A DNA stretch of 21,109 bases from contig CAKVCS010000004.1 of assembly GCA_934725785.1 (NCBI GenBank), positions 1 through 21,109 of the forward strand, given 5' to 3'. Made by a program: the position numbers and the translations under genes. This document shows, piece by piece, positions 15,363 through 21,109 of this stretch. Each line of letters starts with the position of its first letter. Positions within the stretch are counted from its first letter, which is position 1. Source of the DNA: an uncultured Bacteroidales bacterium (GTDB lineage Bacteria; Bacteroidota; Bacteroidia; Bacteroidales; Marinilabiliaceae). A model generated the notes under the pieces. The model did no database searches. It worked only from the letters and a program-made list of their open reading frames with translations, and was not told the origin of the DNA.

Positions 15363-16160
15363 TTAACGCTCTGCCGCCTGGCCGCCCTCTCCCCAGAACA
15401 GGCGCAATGCGTTGGCCGTTGTTTGCTCTGCAACATCTTCCGCGCTTCTGCCCGTGGCCTCGGCGAGTCGAGCCACGACGAGCGGGATGTACGCCGGCTC
15501 GTTGCGCTCGCCCCTGTGGGGCGCCGGGGTCAGGTATGGGGCGTCGGTCTCCGTAAGTATACTGTAAAACGGAACGGCGGCCGCGACCTCAGCCACCCTT
15601 GAGTTCTTATATGTGCACGAACCACCAAAGCCGAACATCAGCTGAGGCCATTTGCGGCATATCACTTTGGCCTCGTCCACGCTGCCTGTGAAGCAGTGCA
15701 GAGACCCGGCCGGCACGTGTCCGCCCATCTTGGCGAGCTCTTCCATGAGCAGCCATACGGCGTCGCGGCAGTGGATGGAGACGGGGAGTCCTCTGTCGTA
15801 CGCGTAGCGCATCTGCCATGCGAACACGTCGGCCTGCTCCTTCTTCCGGCTCTTGTCCCAGTGGAGGTCGAGCCCTATCTCGCCCACGCCCACGCGCGGC
15901 AGCCTGTTGCTCTCCACGAAGTCCATGATGGCTTCGGCCTCCTCCATCGGGTTCTCTCCCATCTCTGTCGGGTGCAGGCCATACGTGGCGAAACAGGTGC
16001 CGGGATATGCGGCGGCGGCGTCACGGACCTGCGCCGCGTCGGCCAGTGTGCACGATGGCAGTATCATTCGGCTCACGCCGGCTGATGCGGCTCTGACTAT
16101 CACTTCATTGCGGTCCGCGTCGAATTTGCTCTCGTAGATGTGTGTGTGGGTGTCTATCAT
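15363..16160 (-). CDS. TatD-family metal-dependent deoxyribonuclease
   Basis: The product is 265 residues, the normal size for a TatD hydrolase: a TIM barrel with divalent metals, with 3'-5' exonuclease activity shown for E. coli TatD and linked to DNA repair. Metal ligands are all visible: His5 and His7 (MIDTHTHIYE), Glu94 (GVGEIGLD), His130 (PVSIHCRDA), His155 (GSLHCFTGS) and Asp206 (LTETDAPYL). The ATG at 16160 is chosen because MIDTHTH is the universal beginning of the family; the longer frame to 16229 lies inside the upstream gene. It follows the Vsr gene by 16 bp. Bacteria have several TatD paralogues, so I do not assign tatD versus ycfH. Confidence 0.95.
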   Translation of the reverse strand: MIDTHTHIYESKFDADRNEVIVRAASAGVSRMILPSCTLADAAQVRDAAAAYPGTCFATYGLHPTEMGENPMEEAEAIMDFVESNRLPRVGVGEIGLDLHWDKSRKKEQADVFAWQMRYAYDRGLPVSIHCRDAVWLLMEELAKMGGHVPAGSLHCFTGSVDEAKVICRKWPQLMFGFGGSCTYKNSRVAEVAAAVPFYSILTETDAPYLTPAPHRGERNEPAYIPLVVARLAEATGRSAEDVAEQTTANALRLFWGEGGQAAER

Positions 16161-16176
16161 GGGTCGTCTTTTGGCG

Positions 16177-16740
16177 TCACGGCTCGTCGTCTTCAGCCGC
16201 GTAGGCGTAGTCCGGCTCGTCGTCGTCAATCTCGTATGTTTTCTTCACTATTGTGCGCAGGCGTGTCTTGCCCCGTGCTTTGCCCCACTCGGCCTTGGCC
16301 TCGTCCAGCAGCCTGGCCGCCTCGGTCATCGTGGGCTCTATGGTGTCCGCTTTCAGCTGGCATTCCCATATGACCATTGTTCGCCACCCCATTGCCCGGA
16401 GCTCCTCGCGCACTCTTTCGTCCCGCTCTTTGTTCCGCTTGAATTTTGTTTGCCAGAACTCTGTGTTGGTCTTTGGGGTGGAGTAGGCTTTGCACCCCTC
16501 GTGCTGGTGCCAGAAGCAGCCGTTTATGAAAATGGCCGTCCTTGACGCTGTCACCACTATGTCCGGCTTGCCTGGCAGCTCCGCCGCGTTTTTGCGGTAG
16601 CGGTAGCCGTGTTCCCACAGCCAATGGCGGGCCTTCAGCTCCGGGCGAGTGCCTTGCGAGTGTATGGAGGCCATAACCTCGCTCACGCTTTTGGGGCTGC
16701 GCGGCTTGCCCCGCTTGGGCTTTGAGGTTGTCGTTACCAC
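16177..16740 (-). CDS. vsr: Very short patch repair (Vsr) type endonuclease
   Basis: Vsr nicks DNA 5' to the T of a T:G mismatch, normally at sites of a Dcm-type cytosine methylase. The 187-residue product has the family motifs in order: SEVMASIHSQGTRPELKARH (20-39), LPGKPDIV (55-62) with the metal-binding Asp60 (E. coli Asp51), IFINGCFWHQHEGC (70-83), TEFWQTKFKRNKERD (93-107) and GWRTMVIWEC (118-127). The zinc ligands seem kept (Cys75, His80, Cys83, Cys127), as does the active-site His78 (E. coli His69). Asn73 stands where E. coli has His64. The start is a GTG at 16740, just two bases after the upstream stop; the next ATG (residue 23) would cut the first motif. The C-terminal tail is acidic (EIDDDEPDYAYAAEDDEP). 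No cytosine methylase gene lies in the window. Confidence 0.88.
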   Translation of the reverse strand: MVTTTSKPKRGKPRSPKSVSEVMASIHSQGTRPELKARHWLWEHGYRYRKNAAELPGKPDIVVTASRTAIFINGCFWHQHEGCKAYSTPKTNTEFWQTKFKRNKERDERVREELRAMGWRTMVIWECQLKADTIEPTMTEAARLLDEAKAEWGKARGKTRLRTIVKKTYEIDDDEPDYAYAAEDDEP

Positions 16741-16742
16741 GC

Positions 16743-17996
16743 CTATTTGCGGATGAGGGTTATCGACCAGACGCGCACGTCTCTTATGGGGCGGTCGCCT
16801 TTCTCGCCTCCCAGCGGGACTGCCGCAATCTTGTCAACCACGTCCATGCCGCTCGTCACTTCGCCAAACACGACGAACTCGCCGTCAAGGTGCGGGGCCC
16901 CGCCGTCGGTCTCGTAGGCCTTGCGCTGCTCGGGTGAGAATGTTATCCGCTCTTCGCGCGCTATCCTGTCGAGTTCTTTGCCGGTGAATCTTCGGCCGCT
17001 CACGACGTAGAACTGCCCTCCGTCGCATTTGTTCTCGGGGTTTCTGTCCCTCGGCAGCTTAGAGGCCGCCACGGCTCCGCGCCTGTGGAAGTGCCTCTGC
17101 TTCTCTATGTTGGGAAGCGTGTACCCGGGGCCCATCCACCCGACGACGTCGTCGGGTTTGGCGTATTTGCTGTCGGCCGCGCCCGTCTGGATCAGGAACG
17201 AGGGCAGCACGCGGTGCACCAGCAGGCTGTCGTAGTAGTGGTCGGAGACGAGGCGGATGAAGTTGTCGCGGTACTGTGGCACGTCGTCATACAATTTTAT
17301 GAAGAAGTCGCCCATTGACGTTCTCACTTTGAATCCGCTCACCTGCGTGTAGGGCGTGTATTCCCTGCCGGTCTGGAGCCTGAGGTCGTAAACGGAGGCG
17401 TGGCGTGAGTTCTGCCGCTGCCAGAGGCTGTCCACGTCACGCCCCTGCACTCTCGCCCCGTTGGCCCCGATGACTTGCCTTACGCGTCCCTCGTTGTCGA
17501 ACACGGCGGCTCCCGGCGTCGCGTCTCGCACGGGCGAGAGGTCGGCCGCGACGGTTCTTTTGTATATTTTCCCGCCCGTGTCGGCCGATACGCAAAAGAT
17601 GGTGTCGGTGGGCTGTATGCTGTCCGTGCATATGGCGGAGGTCTCCGCCCGCCTCTTGCCCACGCGCAGCAGCACGAGGTCCGTCCTGAAGTCGAGCGCG
17701 GTGTAGCCGTATACCGGATATTTGTCCGCCTCGGTCAGCGTCATGGCCTTGGCTGAGTGGGCCCCGCGGATGAGTGAGAGCGGCGCGGCTATTATGTCCG
17801 GCCCGACGTACGTGGCTGCGCACTGCCCCACGCTGTCTCCCATGGCGTCGTAGGTCACGATGCGCATTTGCGACGCGGCGTCTTGCGCATAGAAGTTACG
17901 CTTGACGGCCGGTGGCCTGCGCTCTGCCTGGTCTCCGCACCCCGAGATGAGGGCGGTGATGCCCGCCGCCGTGCATAAGATTGCGCGCGTTGTCAT
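16743..17996 (-). CDS. Lipoprotein with degenerate trypsin-like domain fused to a cyclophilin peptidyl-prolyl isomerase
   Basis: The product is 417 residues. The N-terminus MTTRAILCTAAGITALISGC is a lipoprotein signal with the lipobox cysteine at Cys20. Residues about 45-180 follow the layout of a DegP/trypsin fold: ATYVGPDIIAAPLSLIRGAH, TDLVLLRV (Asp106), FCVSADTGGKIYKRTVAA, then TPGAAVFDNEGRVRQVIGA. The catalytic His site reads AAPLSL and the Ser site reads TPGAAVF, so it looks inactive as a protease. Residues about 221-417 are a cyclophilin domain: TSMGDFFIKLYDDVP, LVHRVLPSFLIQTG with the catalytic Arg262, GGQFYVV, and GEFVVFGEVTSGMDVVDKI. A charged insert (335-368) between these is common in Bacteroidota cyclophilins. 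Expected role is folding of envelope proteins. It lies 40 bp after rfbB and abuts vsr. Confidence 0.85.
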   Translation of the reverse strand: MTTRAILCTAAGITALISGCGDQAERRPPAVKRNFYAQDAASQMRIVTYDAMGDSVGQCAATYVGPDIIAAPLSLIRGAHSAKAMTLTEADKYPVYGYTALDFRTDLVLLRVGKRRAETSAICTDSIQPTDTIFCVSADTGGKIYKRTVAADLSPVRDATPGAAVFDNEGRVRQVIGANGARVQGRDVDSLWQRQNSRHASVYDLRLQTGREYTPYTQVSGFKVRTSMGDFFIKLYDDVPQYRDNFIRLVSDHYYDSLLVHRVLPSFLIQTGAADSKYAKPDDVVGWMGPGYTLPNIEKQRHFHRRGAVAASKLPRDRNPENKCDGGQFYVVSGRRFTGKELDRIAREERITFSPEQRKAYETDGGAPHLDGEFVVFGEVTSGMDVVDKIAAVPLGGEKGDRPIRDVRVWSITLIRK

Positions 17997-18036
17997 CCCA
18001 TTCTCAATTTTTTGCGTCTGGTCGAGGCCTCGGGGC

Positions 18037-19122
18037 TTACCTGTTGGCGTACTGCTCCTCGTAATATTTCTCGTAAGCGCCCGACGTGATTCTGTCCATC
18101 CACTCCTGGTTGTCGAGGTACCACCTCACGGTTTTCTCTATTCCCTCCTCAAACTGCAGGGATGGCTTCCAGCCCAGCTCCTTGCTGAGCTTGGTGGAGT
18201 CGATGGCGTAACGGAGGTCGTGGCCTTTGCGGTCGGTCACGTATGTTATCAGGTCGAGGCTCGCGCCCTCGGGGTTGCCTATTAGGCGGTCCACGGTCTT
18301 GATTATGACTTTGACGATGTCGATGTTCTTCCACTCGTTGAAGCCGCCTATGTTGTAGGTGTCGGCAATCTTGCCGTCGTGGAATATCACGTCTATTGCC
18401 CGAGCGTGGTCTTCCACGTAAAGCCAGTCGCGCACGTTCTCACCCTTGCCATACACGGGCAGAGGCCTCCTGTGCCTTATGTTGTTGATGAACAGAGGAA
18501 TGAGCTTCTCCGGGAACTGGTATGGGCCGTAGTTGTTCGAGCAGTTGGTTACGATGGTCGGCATGCCATACGTGTCGTGGAATGCGCGGACGAAGTGGTC
18601 CGACGATGCTTTCGACGCGCTGTACGGGCTGTGGGGCTGGTAGCGCGTGGTCTCGGTGAACAATGTGCCGTCGAATTTCAGGGCTCCGTACACCTCGTCG
18701 GTCGATATGTGGTAGAACCGCTTGCCCTCGTAGCCTTCCGGCAGACTCTCCCAATATGTTTTCGCGGCCTGGAGCAGCGTCAGCGTGCCCATGACGTTGG
18801 TGCGCGCGAACGTGAAAGGGTCGCGGATTGAGCGGTCCACGTGGCTCTCGGCGGCGAGGTGTATGATGCCGCATACCCGGTGCTCCGCCATCAGGCGGCT
18901 CATGGCCTCGTAGTCGCATATGTCCGCCCTTACGAACGTATAGTTGGGGCGGCTCTCCACGTCTTTGAGGTTCTCAAGGTTGCCCGCGTACGTGAGCTTG
19001 TCCACGTTGATTACGTGGTATTCCGGGTATTTGTTGACGAAGAGCCGCACCACGTGGCTGCCTATGAAGCCGGCGCCGCCCGTCACTATTATGTTGCGTT
19101 TGAAATTGTCAATGTCTGCCAT
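18037..19122 (-). CDS. rfbB: dTDP-glucose 4,6-dehydratase
   Basis: RfbB (RmlB) converts dTDP-glucose to dTDP-4-keto-6-deoxyglucose, the second step of the L-rhamnose route. The 361-residue product has the NAD-binding GGAGFIGSHV (15-24), LAAESHVDRSI (89-99), STDEVYG with Thr141, Asp142 and Glu143, and the catalytic Tyr167/Lys171 pair in YSASKASSDH. The NCSNNYGPYQFPEKLIPL stretch marks it as RmlB rather than another SDR epimerase. It is separated from rfbA-rfbC-rfbD by about 9 kb of unrelated genes on the same strand and has its own promoter (19147-19154). The cyclophilin gene follows after 40 bp. Confidence 0.97.
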   Translation of the reverse strand: MADIDNFKRNIIVTGGAGFIGSHVVRLFVNKYPEYHVINVDKLTYAGNLENLKDVESRPNYTFVRADICDYEAMSRLMAEHRVCGIIHLAAESHVDRSIRDPFTFARTNVMGTLTLLQAAKTYWESLPEGYEGKRFYHISTDEVYGALKFDGTLFTETTRYQPHSPYSASKASSDHFVRAFHDTYGMPTIVTNCSNNYGPYQFPEKLIPLFINNIRHRRPLPVYGKGENVRDWLYVEDHARAIDVIFHDGKIADTYNIGGFNEWKNIDIVKVIIKTVDRLIGNPEGASLDLITYVTDRKGHDLRYAIDSTKLSKELGWKPSLQFEEGIEKTVRWYLDNQEWMDRITSGAYEKYYEEQYANR

Positions 19123-19146
19123 GGCTGTAAGGTCTTATGTCGCCCG

Positions 19147-19154
19147 CAAAAATA
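19147..19154 (-). promoter_or_regulatory. rfbB promoter, -7 element
   Basis: On the minus strand TATTTTTG is an exact TAnnTTTG match, 24 nt before the rfbB ATG, in an AT-rich stretch. The only nearby TTTG boxes upstream are too close, so the -33 element is uncertain. Confidence 0.5.
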
Positions 19155-19216
19155 GGAATAGCAAACCCAAAATAAAAATATATTGCCTTTATGGTAGGAA
19201 CTGACGATGTTTTTTG

Positions 19217-19224
19217 TAACTTCG
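19217..19224 (+). promoter_or_regulatory. Candidate tRNA-Arg promoter, -7 element
   Basis: TAACTTCG matches TAnnTTTG with one mismatch and lies about 41 nt before the mature tRNA 5' end. A small hairpin AGGGC-TTCC-GCCCT (19239-19252) would lie in the tRNA precursor leader. No clear -33 TTTG is at the expected distance. Confidence 0.4.
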
Positions 19225-19265
19225 CATTCGATTTGAGAAGGGCTTCCGCCCTCTGATGTCGGAAC

Positions 19266-19337
19266 GGCCTCATAGTTCAAGGGATAGAACGGGAGTTTCC
19301 TAAACTCTAAATTTCAGTTCGAGTCTGAGTGAGGCCA
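19266..19337 (+). tRNA. tRNA-Arg (anticodon CCU)
   Basis: The 72-nt sequence folds into a full cloverleaf. The acceptor stem is GGCCTCA with TGAGGCC and discriminator A. The D stem is GTTC/GAAC. The anticodon stem is GGAGT/ACTCT with loop TTCCTAA, putting the anticodon CCT at 19299-19301. The T stem is TTCAG/CTGAG with loop TTCGAGT. It therefore reads AGG codons as arginine. The 3' CCA is not encoded (CACAT follows the acceptor stem). A terminator follows at 19369-19403, so it is a stand-alone transcription unit. Confidence 0.95.
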
Positions 19338-19368
19338 CATGTCAATAAATTTTTGACGTTTCTTTACG

Positions 19369-19403
19369 CCTGGTCGCCCTCCAAGGGCAGGCCAGGTTTT
19401 TTT
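19369..19403 (+). terminator. Intrinsic terminator after tRNA-Arg
   Basis: CCTGG pairs with CCAGG and, inside it, GCCCT pairs with AGGGC, with a small internal loop and a CCA tip. A run of seven T follows (19397-19403). It lies about 30 bp after the tRNA and before the cvpA promoter. Confidence 0.85.
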
Positions 19404-19409
19404 ATGCGG

Positions 19410-19440
19410 TTGCGAAGACAAGATAAATGTGCTAATTTCG
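19410..19440 (+). promoter_or_regulatory. Candidate promoter for cvpA and the response regulator
   Basis: TTG (19410-19412), a 20-nt spacer and TAATTTCG (19433-19440) fit the Bacteroidota arrangement with one mismatch in the -7 box. The predicted start would be only a few bases before the cvpA ATG at 19449, giving a nearly leaderless message. Confidence 0.5.
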
Positions 19441-19448
19441 CTTTCGTT

Positions 19449-19979
19449 ATGTTCGATATTGTCATCGTCGGGCTCGGCGTCCTCGCTTTCGTGCGCGGAT
19501 TCCGCCGAGGCCTCATAGGAGAGCTCGCCGGGCTCGTGGCTCTCGCCTTTGGTGTCTATGGCGCCGCGCGCTTCAGCCCGATGACAGAGGGCCTCATCGC
19601 TCCGTATCTCGTCGGCCACCCGACCCGTCTCGTGGCGTTCGGGCTCACGCTCCTCGTCATTGTCGTGGCGGTCTACTTGGCCTCCTCGGTCGCGACCCGT
19701 CTTGCCCGCGCGGCGTCGCTCTCGGTGCCCAACAGGGTCTTCGGAGGGGTCTTCGCCGTCGCGAAGGCTCTTCTCGTCGTCAGTTGCATCCTGGGGCTGG
19801 GCGAGAGGCTGTGGCCCGGGGATGGCGGCCTCGTCTCTGAGGAGCAGAAAGACGAGATGGTCACGTACCGTTTTGTTGAGTCTTTCGCGGGTTACGCGTT
19901 CCCTTACCTCGACCATGGATACGAGGCCGTCAAAGACGTGTGCGACGGAGTGCCGCTGCCCGATGGCGGTGGCGAATGA
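19449..19979 (+). CDS. cvpA: CvpA-family inner-membrane protein
   Basis: The product is 176 residues and is a colicin V production (CvpA) family protein. The N-terminus MFDIVIVGLGVLAFVRGFRR, followed by GLIGELAGL, is the classic first-helix and Gly/Arg turn of the family. Hydrophobic segments lie near residues 3-18, 22-42, 61-80 and 99-117. The C-terminal part is soluble and charged. In E. coli CvpA affects colicin V export and envelope tolerance, but the molecular role is not settled. The ATG at 19449 is chosen because the family starts here; the longer open frame to 19329 runs through the tRNA end and terminator. The response regulator gene starts 34 bp downstream. Confidence 0.88.
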   Translation: MFDIVIVGLGVLAFVRGFRRGLIGELAGLVALAFGVYGAARFSPMTEGLIAPYLVGHPTRLVAFGLTLLVIVVAVYLASSVATRLARAASLSVPNRVFGGVFAVAKALLVVSCILGLGERLWPGDGGLVSEEQKDEMVTYRFVESFAGYAFPYLDHGYEAVKDVCDGVPLPDGGGE

Positions 19980-20013
19980 ATATGTCTGACTTGTATAACA
20001 CTCATGCAGCGCA

Positions 20014-20661
20014 ATGGCTGGTACGTATTTCCTTTTGGCCGATAATCAAGACGTCACCCGCGCAGGGCTGCGCCTCTATATTGAGGGAGCCTACCCCGAT
20101 GCCGTGGCCGTGGCCGTCAAGAACGAGGCCGCGCTCAGGGCCGAGCTCGCTAAGAGGCCGGACTCCGTCGTCGTGCTCGACTACACTAAGTTCGACATCC
20201 CAAGCGTCGACGGGGTAGTCAATATGCGCCAACGCTTCCCAATGAGCCGCTGGGTCATGTTCTCCGACGAGCTTACCCAAGAGGCCATAAGGCTCTTCGC
20301 CTCCGAGGGAGACATGAGCATCGTGCTCAAGGAGAATTCCGAGGACGAGATAAGGAGCGCCCTGAGGTGCGCAACGCTCGGAGAGCGCTTCCTCTGCCAC
20401 CAGATAACGAACCTGCTCATCGAGGAGCGGACGCAGAAGGCCAGCCAGGGCAAGCTGACGCCCACCGAGGTCGAAATCCTCAAGCTCATAGCCAAGGGCA
20501 AAAGCGTCAAGGAGATCGCCTCAGAGAGGACGTCCAGCGTCCACACCATCATAACCCACAAGAAGAACATCTTCCGTAAGATTGAGGTCAACAACGTCTA
20601 CGAGGCTACGAAATACGCCCTCCACGCTGGCCTCATTGACCTTATGGAGTACTACATTTAG
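20014..20661 (+). CDS. LuxR/NarL-family response regulator
   Basis: The product is 215 residues: a receiver domain (about 4-120) and a LuxR-type helix-turn-helix (about 148-207). Receiver landmarks are Asp10-Asn11 (LLADNQDVTRAGLR), the predicted phosphoacceptor Asp56 (VVVLDYTKFD), Ser84 (VMFSDE) and Lys106 (IVLKEN). The usual second acidic residue after Asp10 is Asn here. The output domain reads LTPTEVEILKLIAKGKSVKE, then IASERTSSVHTIITHKKNIF, with Thr-Ile-Ile in the recognition helix. No sensor kinase is in the window, so it is an orphan as far as can be seen. It lies between cvpA (34 bp) and the guanylyltransferase gene (3 bp), suggesting one transcript. Its target genes cannot be read from sequence. 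Confidence 0.92.
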   Translation: MAGTYFLLADNQDVTRAGLRLYIEGAYPDAVAVAVKNEAALRAELAKRPDSVVVLDYTKFDIPSVDGVVNMRQRFPMSRWVMFSDELTQEAIRLFASEGDMSIVLKENSEDEIRSALRCATLGERFLCHQITNLLIEERTQKASQGKLTPTEVEILKLIAKGKSVKEIASERTSSVHTIITHKKNIFRKIEVNNVYEATKYALHAGLIDLMEYYI

Positions 20662-20664
20662 TCA

Positions 20665-21109
20665 ATGCGTCTGATGAGCAACAAGCACTTGGTCATAATG
20701 GCAGGCGGAGTGGGCAGCCGTTTCTGGCCCATGAGCCGACCCGAGAACCCAAAGCAGTTCATAGACGTGCTCGGTTGCGGCCGAACGCTCCTGCAGCTCA
20801 CTGCCGACAGGTTCGGCGATGAGTTCACCCCTGATCACATATGGGTGGTGACGTCCGAAAAATACTTCGACAAGGTGCGGGCGCAGCTGCCCGACGTACC
20901 CGAGGAGAACATATTGCTCGAGCCCTGCATGAGGAACACCGCCCCCTGCATAAGCTACGTCGTGTGGAAAATGCGCAAGCGCTATCCCGATGCCGTGGCG
21001 GTCGTCACGCCTTCCGACCATTTCGTGGCGAATGTTGGCGAATTCAGGCGAGTCATAAGCAGGGGAGTCGAGTTCGTGACGGACACCTCAAAGGTGCTCA
21101 CGCTCGGGA
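20665..21109 (+). CDS. manC: Mannose-1-phosphate guanylyltransferase, N-terminal part only
   Basis: The gene runs off the right edge; 148 residues are present. HLVIMAGGVGSRFWPMSRPE carries the nucleotidyltransferase signature G-G-x-G-x-R-x-W-P-x-S-R. PKQFIDVLGCGRTLLQLTADRF, ILLEPCMRNTAPCISYVVWK and VVTPSDHF follow in the order expected. The enzyme makes GDP-mannose from mannose-1-phosphate and GTP, feeding GDP-mannose or GDP-fucose dependent glycans. Its start, 3 nt after the response regulator stop, is the ATG at 20665; another ATG at 20674 is possible. Whether it has the C-terminal isomerase domain of bifunctional forms is not visible. Confidence 0.94.
   Translation, partial: MRLMSNKHLVIMAGGVGSRFWPMSRPENPKQFIDVLGCGRTLLQLTADRFGDEFTPDHIWVVTSEKYFDKVRAQLPDVPEENILLEPCMRNTAPCISYVVWKMRKRYPDAVAVVTPSDHFVANVGEFRRVISRGVEFVTDTSKVLTLG

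Noticed and set aside
5066..16220. Shared DNA string coding for Asp-Asp-Asp-Glu-Pro in the helicase and the Vsr tail.
   Set aside because: Five-residue acidic match coded by the same frequent codons; too short to suggest common origin.
19266..19449. tRNA-Arg as an attachment site for an integrated element.
   Set aside because: No integrase, no duplicated tRNA 3' end nearby, and the downstream genes look like core chromosome.
19314..19916. A 200-codon minus-strand frame opposite cvpA, rich in Arg, Asp and Glu.
   Set aside because: It overlaps the tRNA 3' part, the terminator and cvpA; the charged composition is the mirror of hydrophobic codons on the real strand.
1..21109. CRISPR arrays, riboswitches, insertion sequences, toxin-antitoxin pairs or phage genes.
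   Set aside because: I read both strands for repeats and familiar motifs and found none that I could support.

Overview
The window looks like a GC-rich member of the Bacteroidales (Bacteroidota). The evidence is the gene content and the promoters. The IspG is the long three-domain type. There is an ExbB / small membrane protein / ExbD / ExbD motor cluster, a PIF1-like helicase fused to HRDC and HTH domains, a Bacteroidota-style SLBB/Wza export protein, and several promoters that resemble TAnnTTTG with an upstream TTTG or TTG. I cannot place it below order level. I see no insertion sequence, prophage, CRISPR array or other mobile element, and every full-length gene looks intact.

Layout. Nearly everything from position 1 to 19122 is read on the minus strand. 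Running from right to left in the direction of transcription: (a) rfbB, a lipoprotein cyclophilin, a Vsr-type endonuclease and tatD (19122 to 15363), tightly packed; (b) a proton-motor cluster exbB, a four-helix membrane protein, exbD and exbD (15080 to 12498), closed by a strong intrinsic terminator; (c) ispG behind its own promoter; (d) a secreted Bacteroidota protein of unknown role, then rfbA, rfbC, rfbD and the large helicase; (e) a dCMP deaminase, an S41 (CtpA-like) protease, a YqaA-type membrane protein, glf and the start of a Wza-like export gene that runs off the left edge. On the plus strand the right end holds a tRNA-Arg(CCU) with its own terminator, then cvpA, a LuxR-type response regulator and the start of a mannose-1-phosphate guanylyltransferase gene that runs off the right edge.

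How the genes fit together. One theme is sugar-nucleotide supply for surface polysaccharide: RfbA, B, C and D make dTDP-L-rhamnose, Glf makes UDP-galactofuranose, the guanylyltransferase makes GDP-mannose, and the Wza-like protein would export polymer. These genes are spread over four places in 21 kb and interleaved with housekeeping genes, so this is not a single capsule locus. The rest is envelope energetics and proteostasis (ExbB/ExbD, CtpA-like protease, cyclophilin lipoprotein), DNA metabolism (Vsr, TatD, helicase, dCMP deaminase) and isoprenoid synthesis (IspG).

Most of the window is ordinary. The best leads are the cyclophilin lipoprotein, whose N-terminal half reads like a catalytically dead trypsin-fold protease; the solo Vsr with an Asn where E. 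coli Vsr has an active-site His; the uncharacterised four-helix protein inside the ExbB/ExbD cluster; the conserved secreted protein next to rfbA; and several RNA hairpins or palindromes in spacers.
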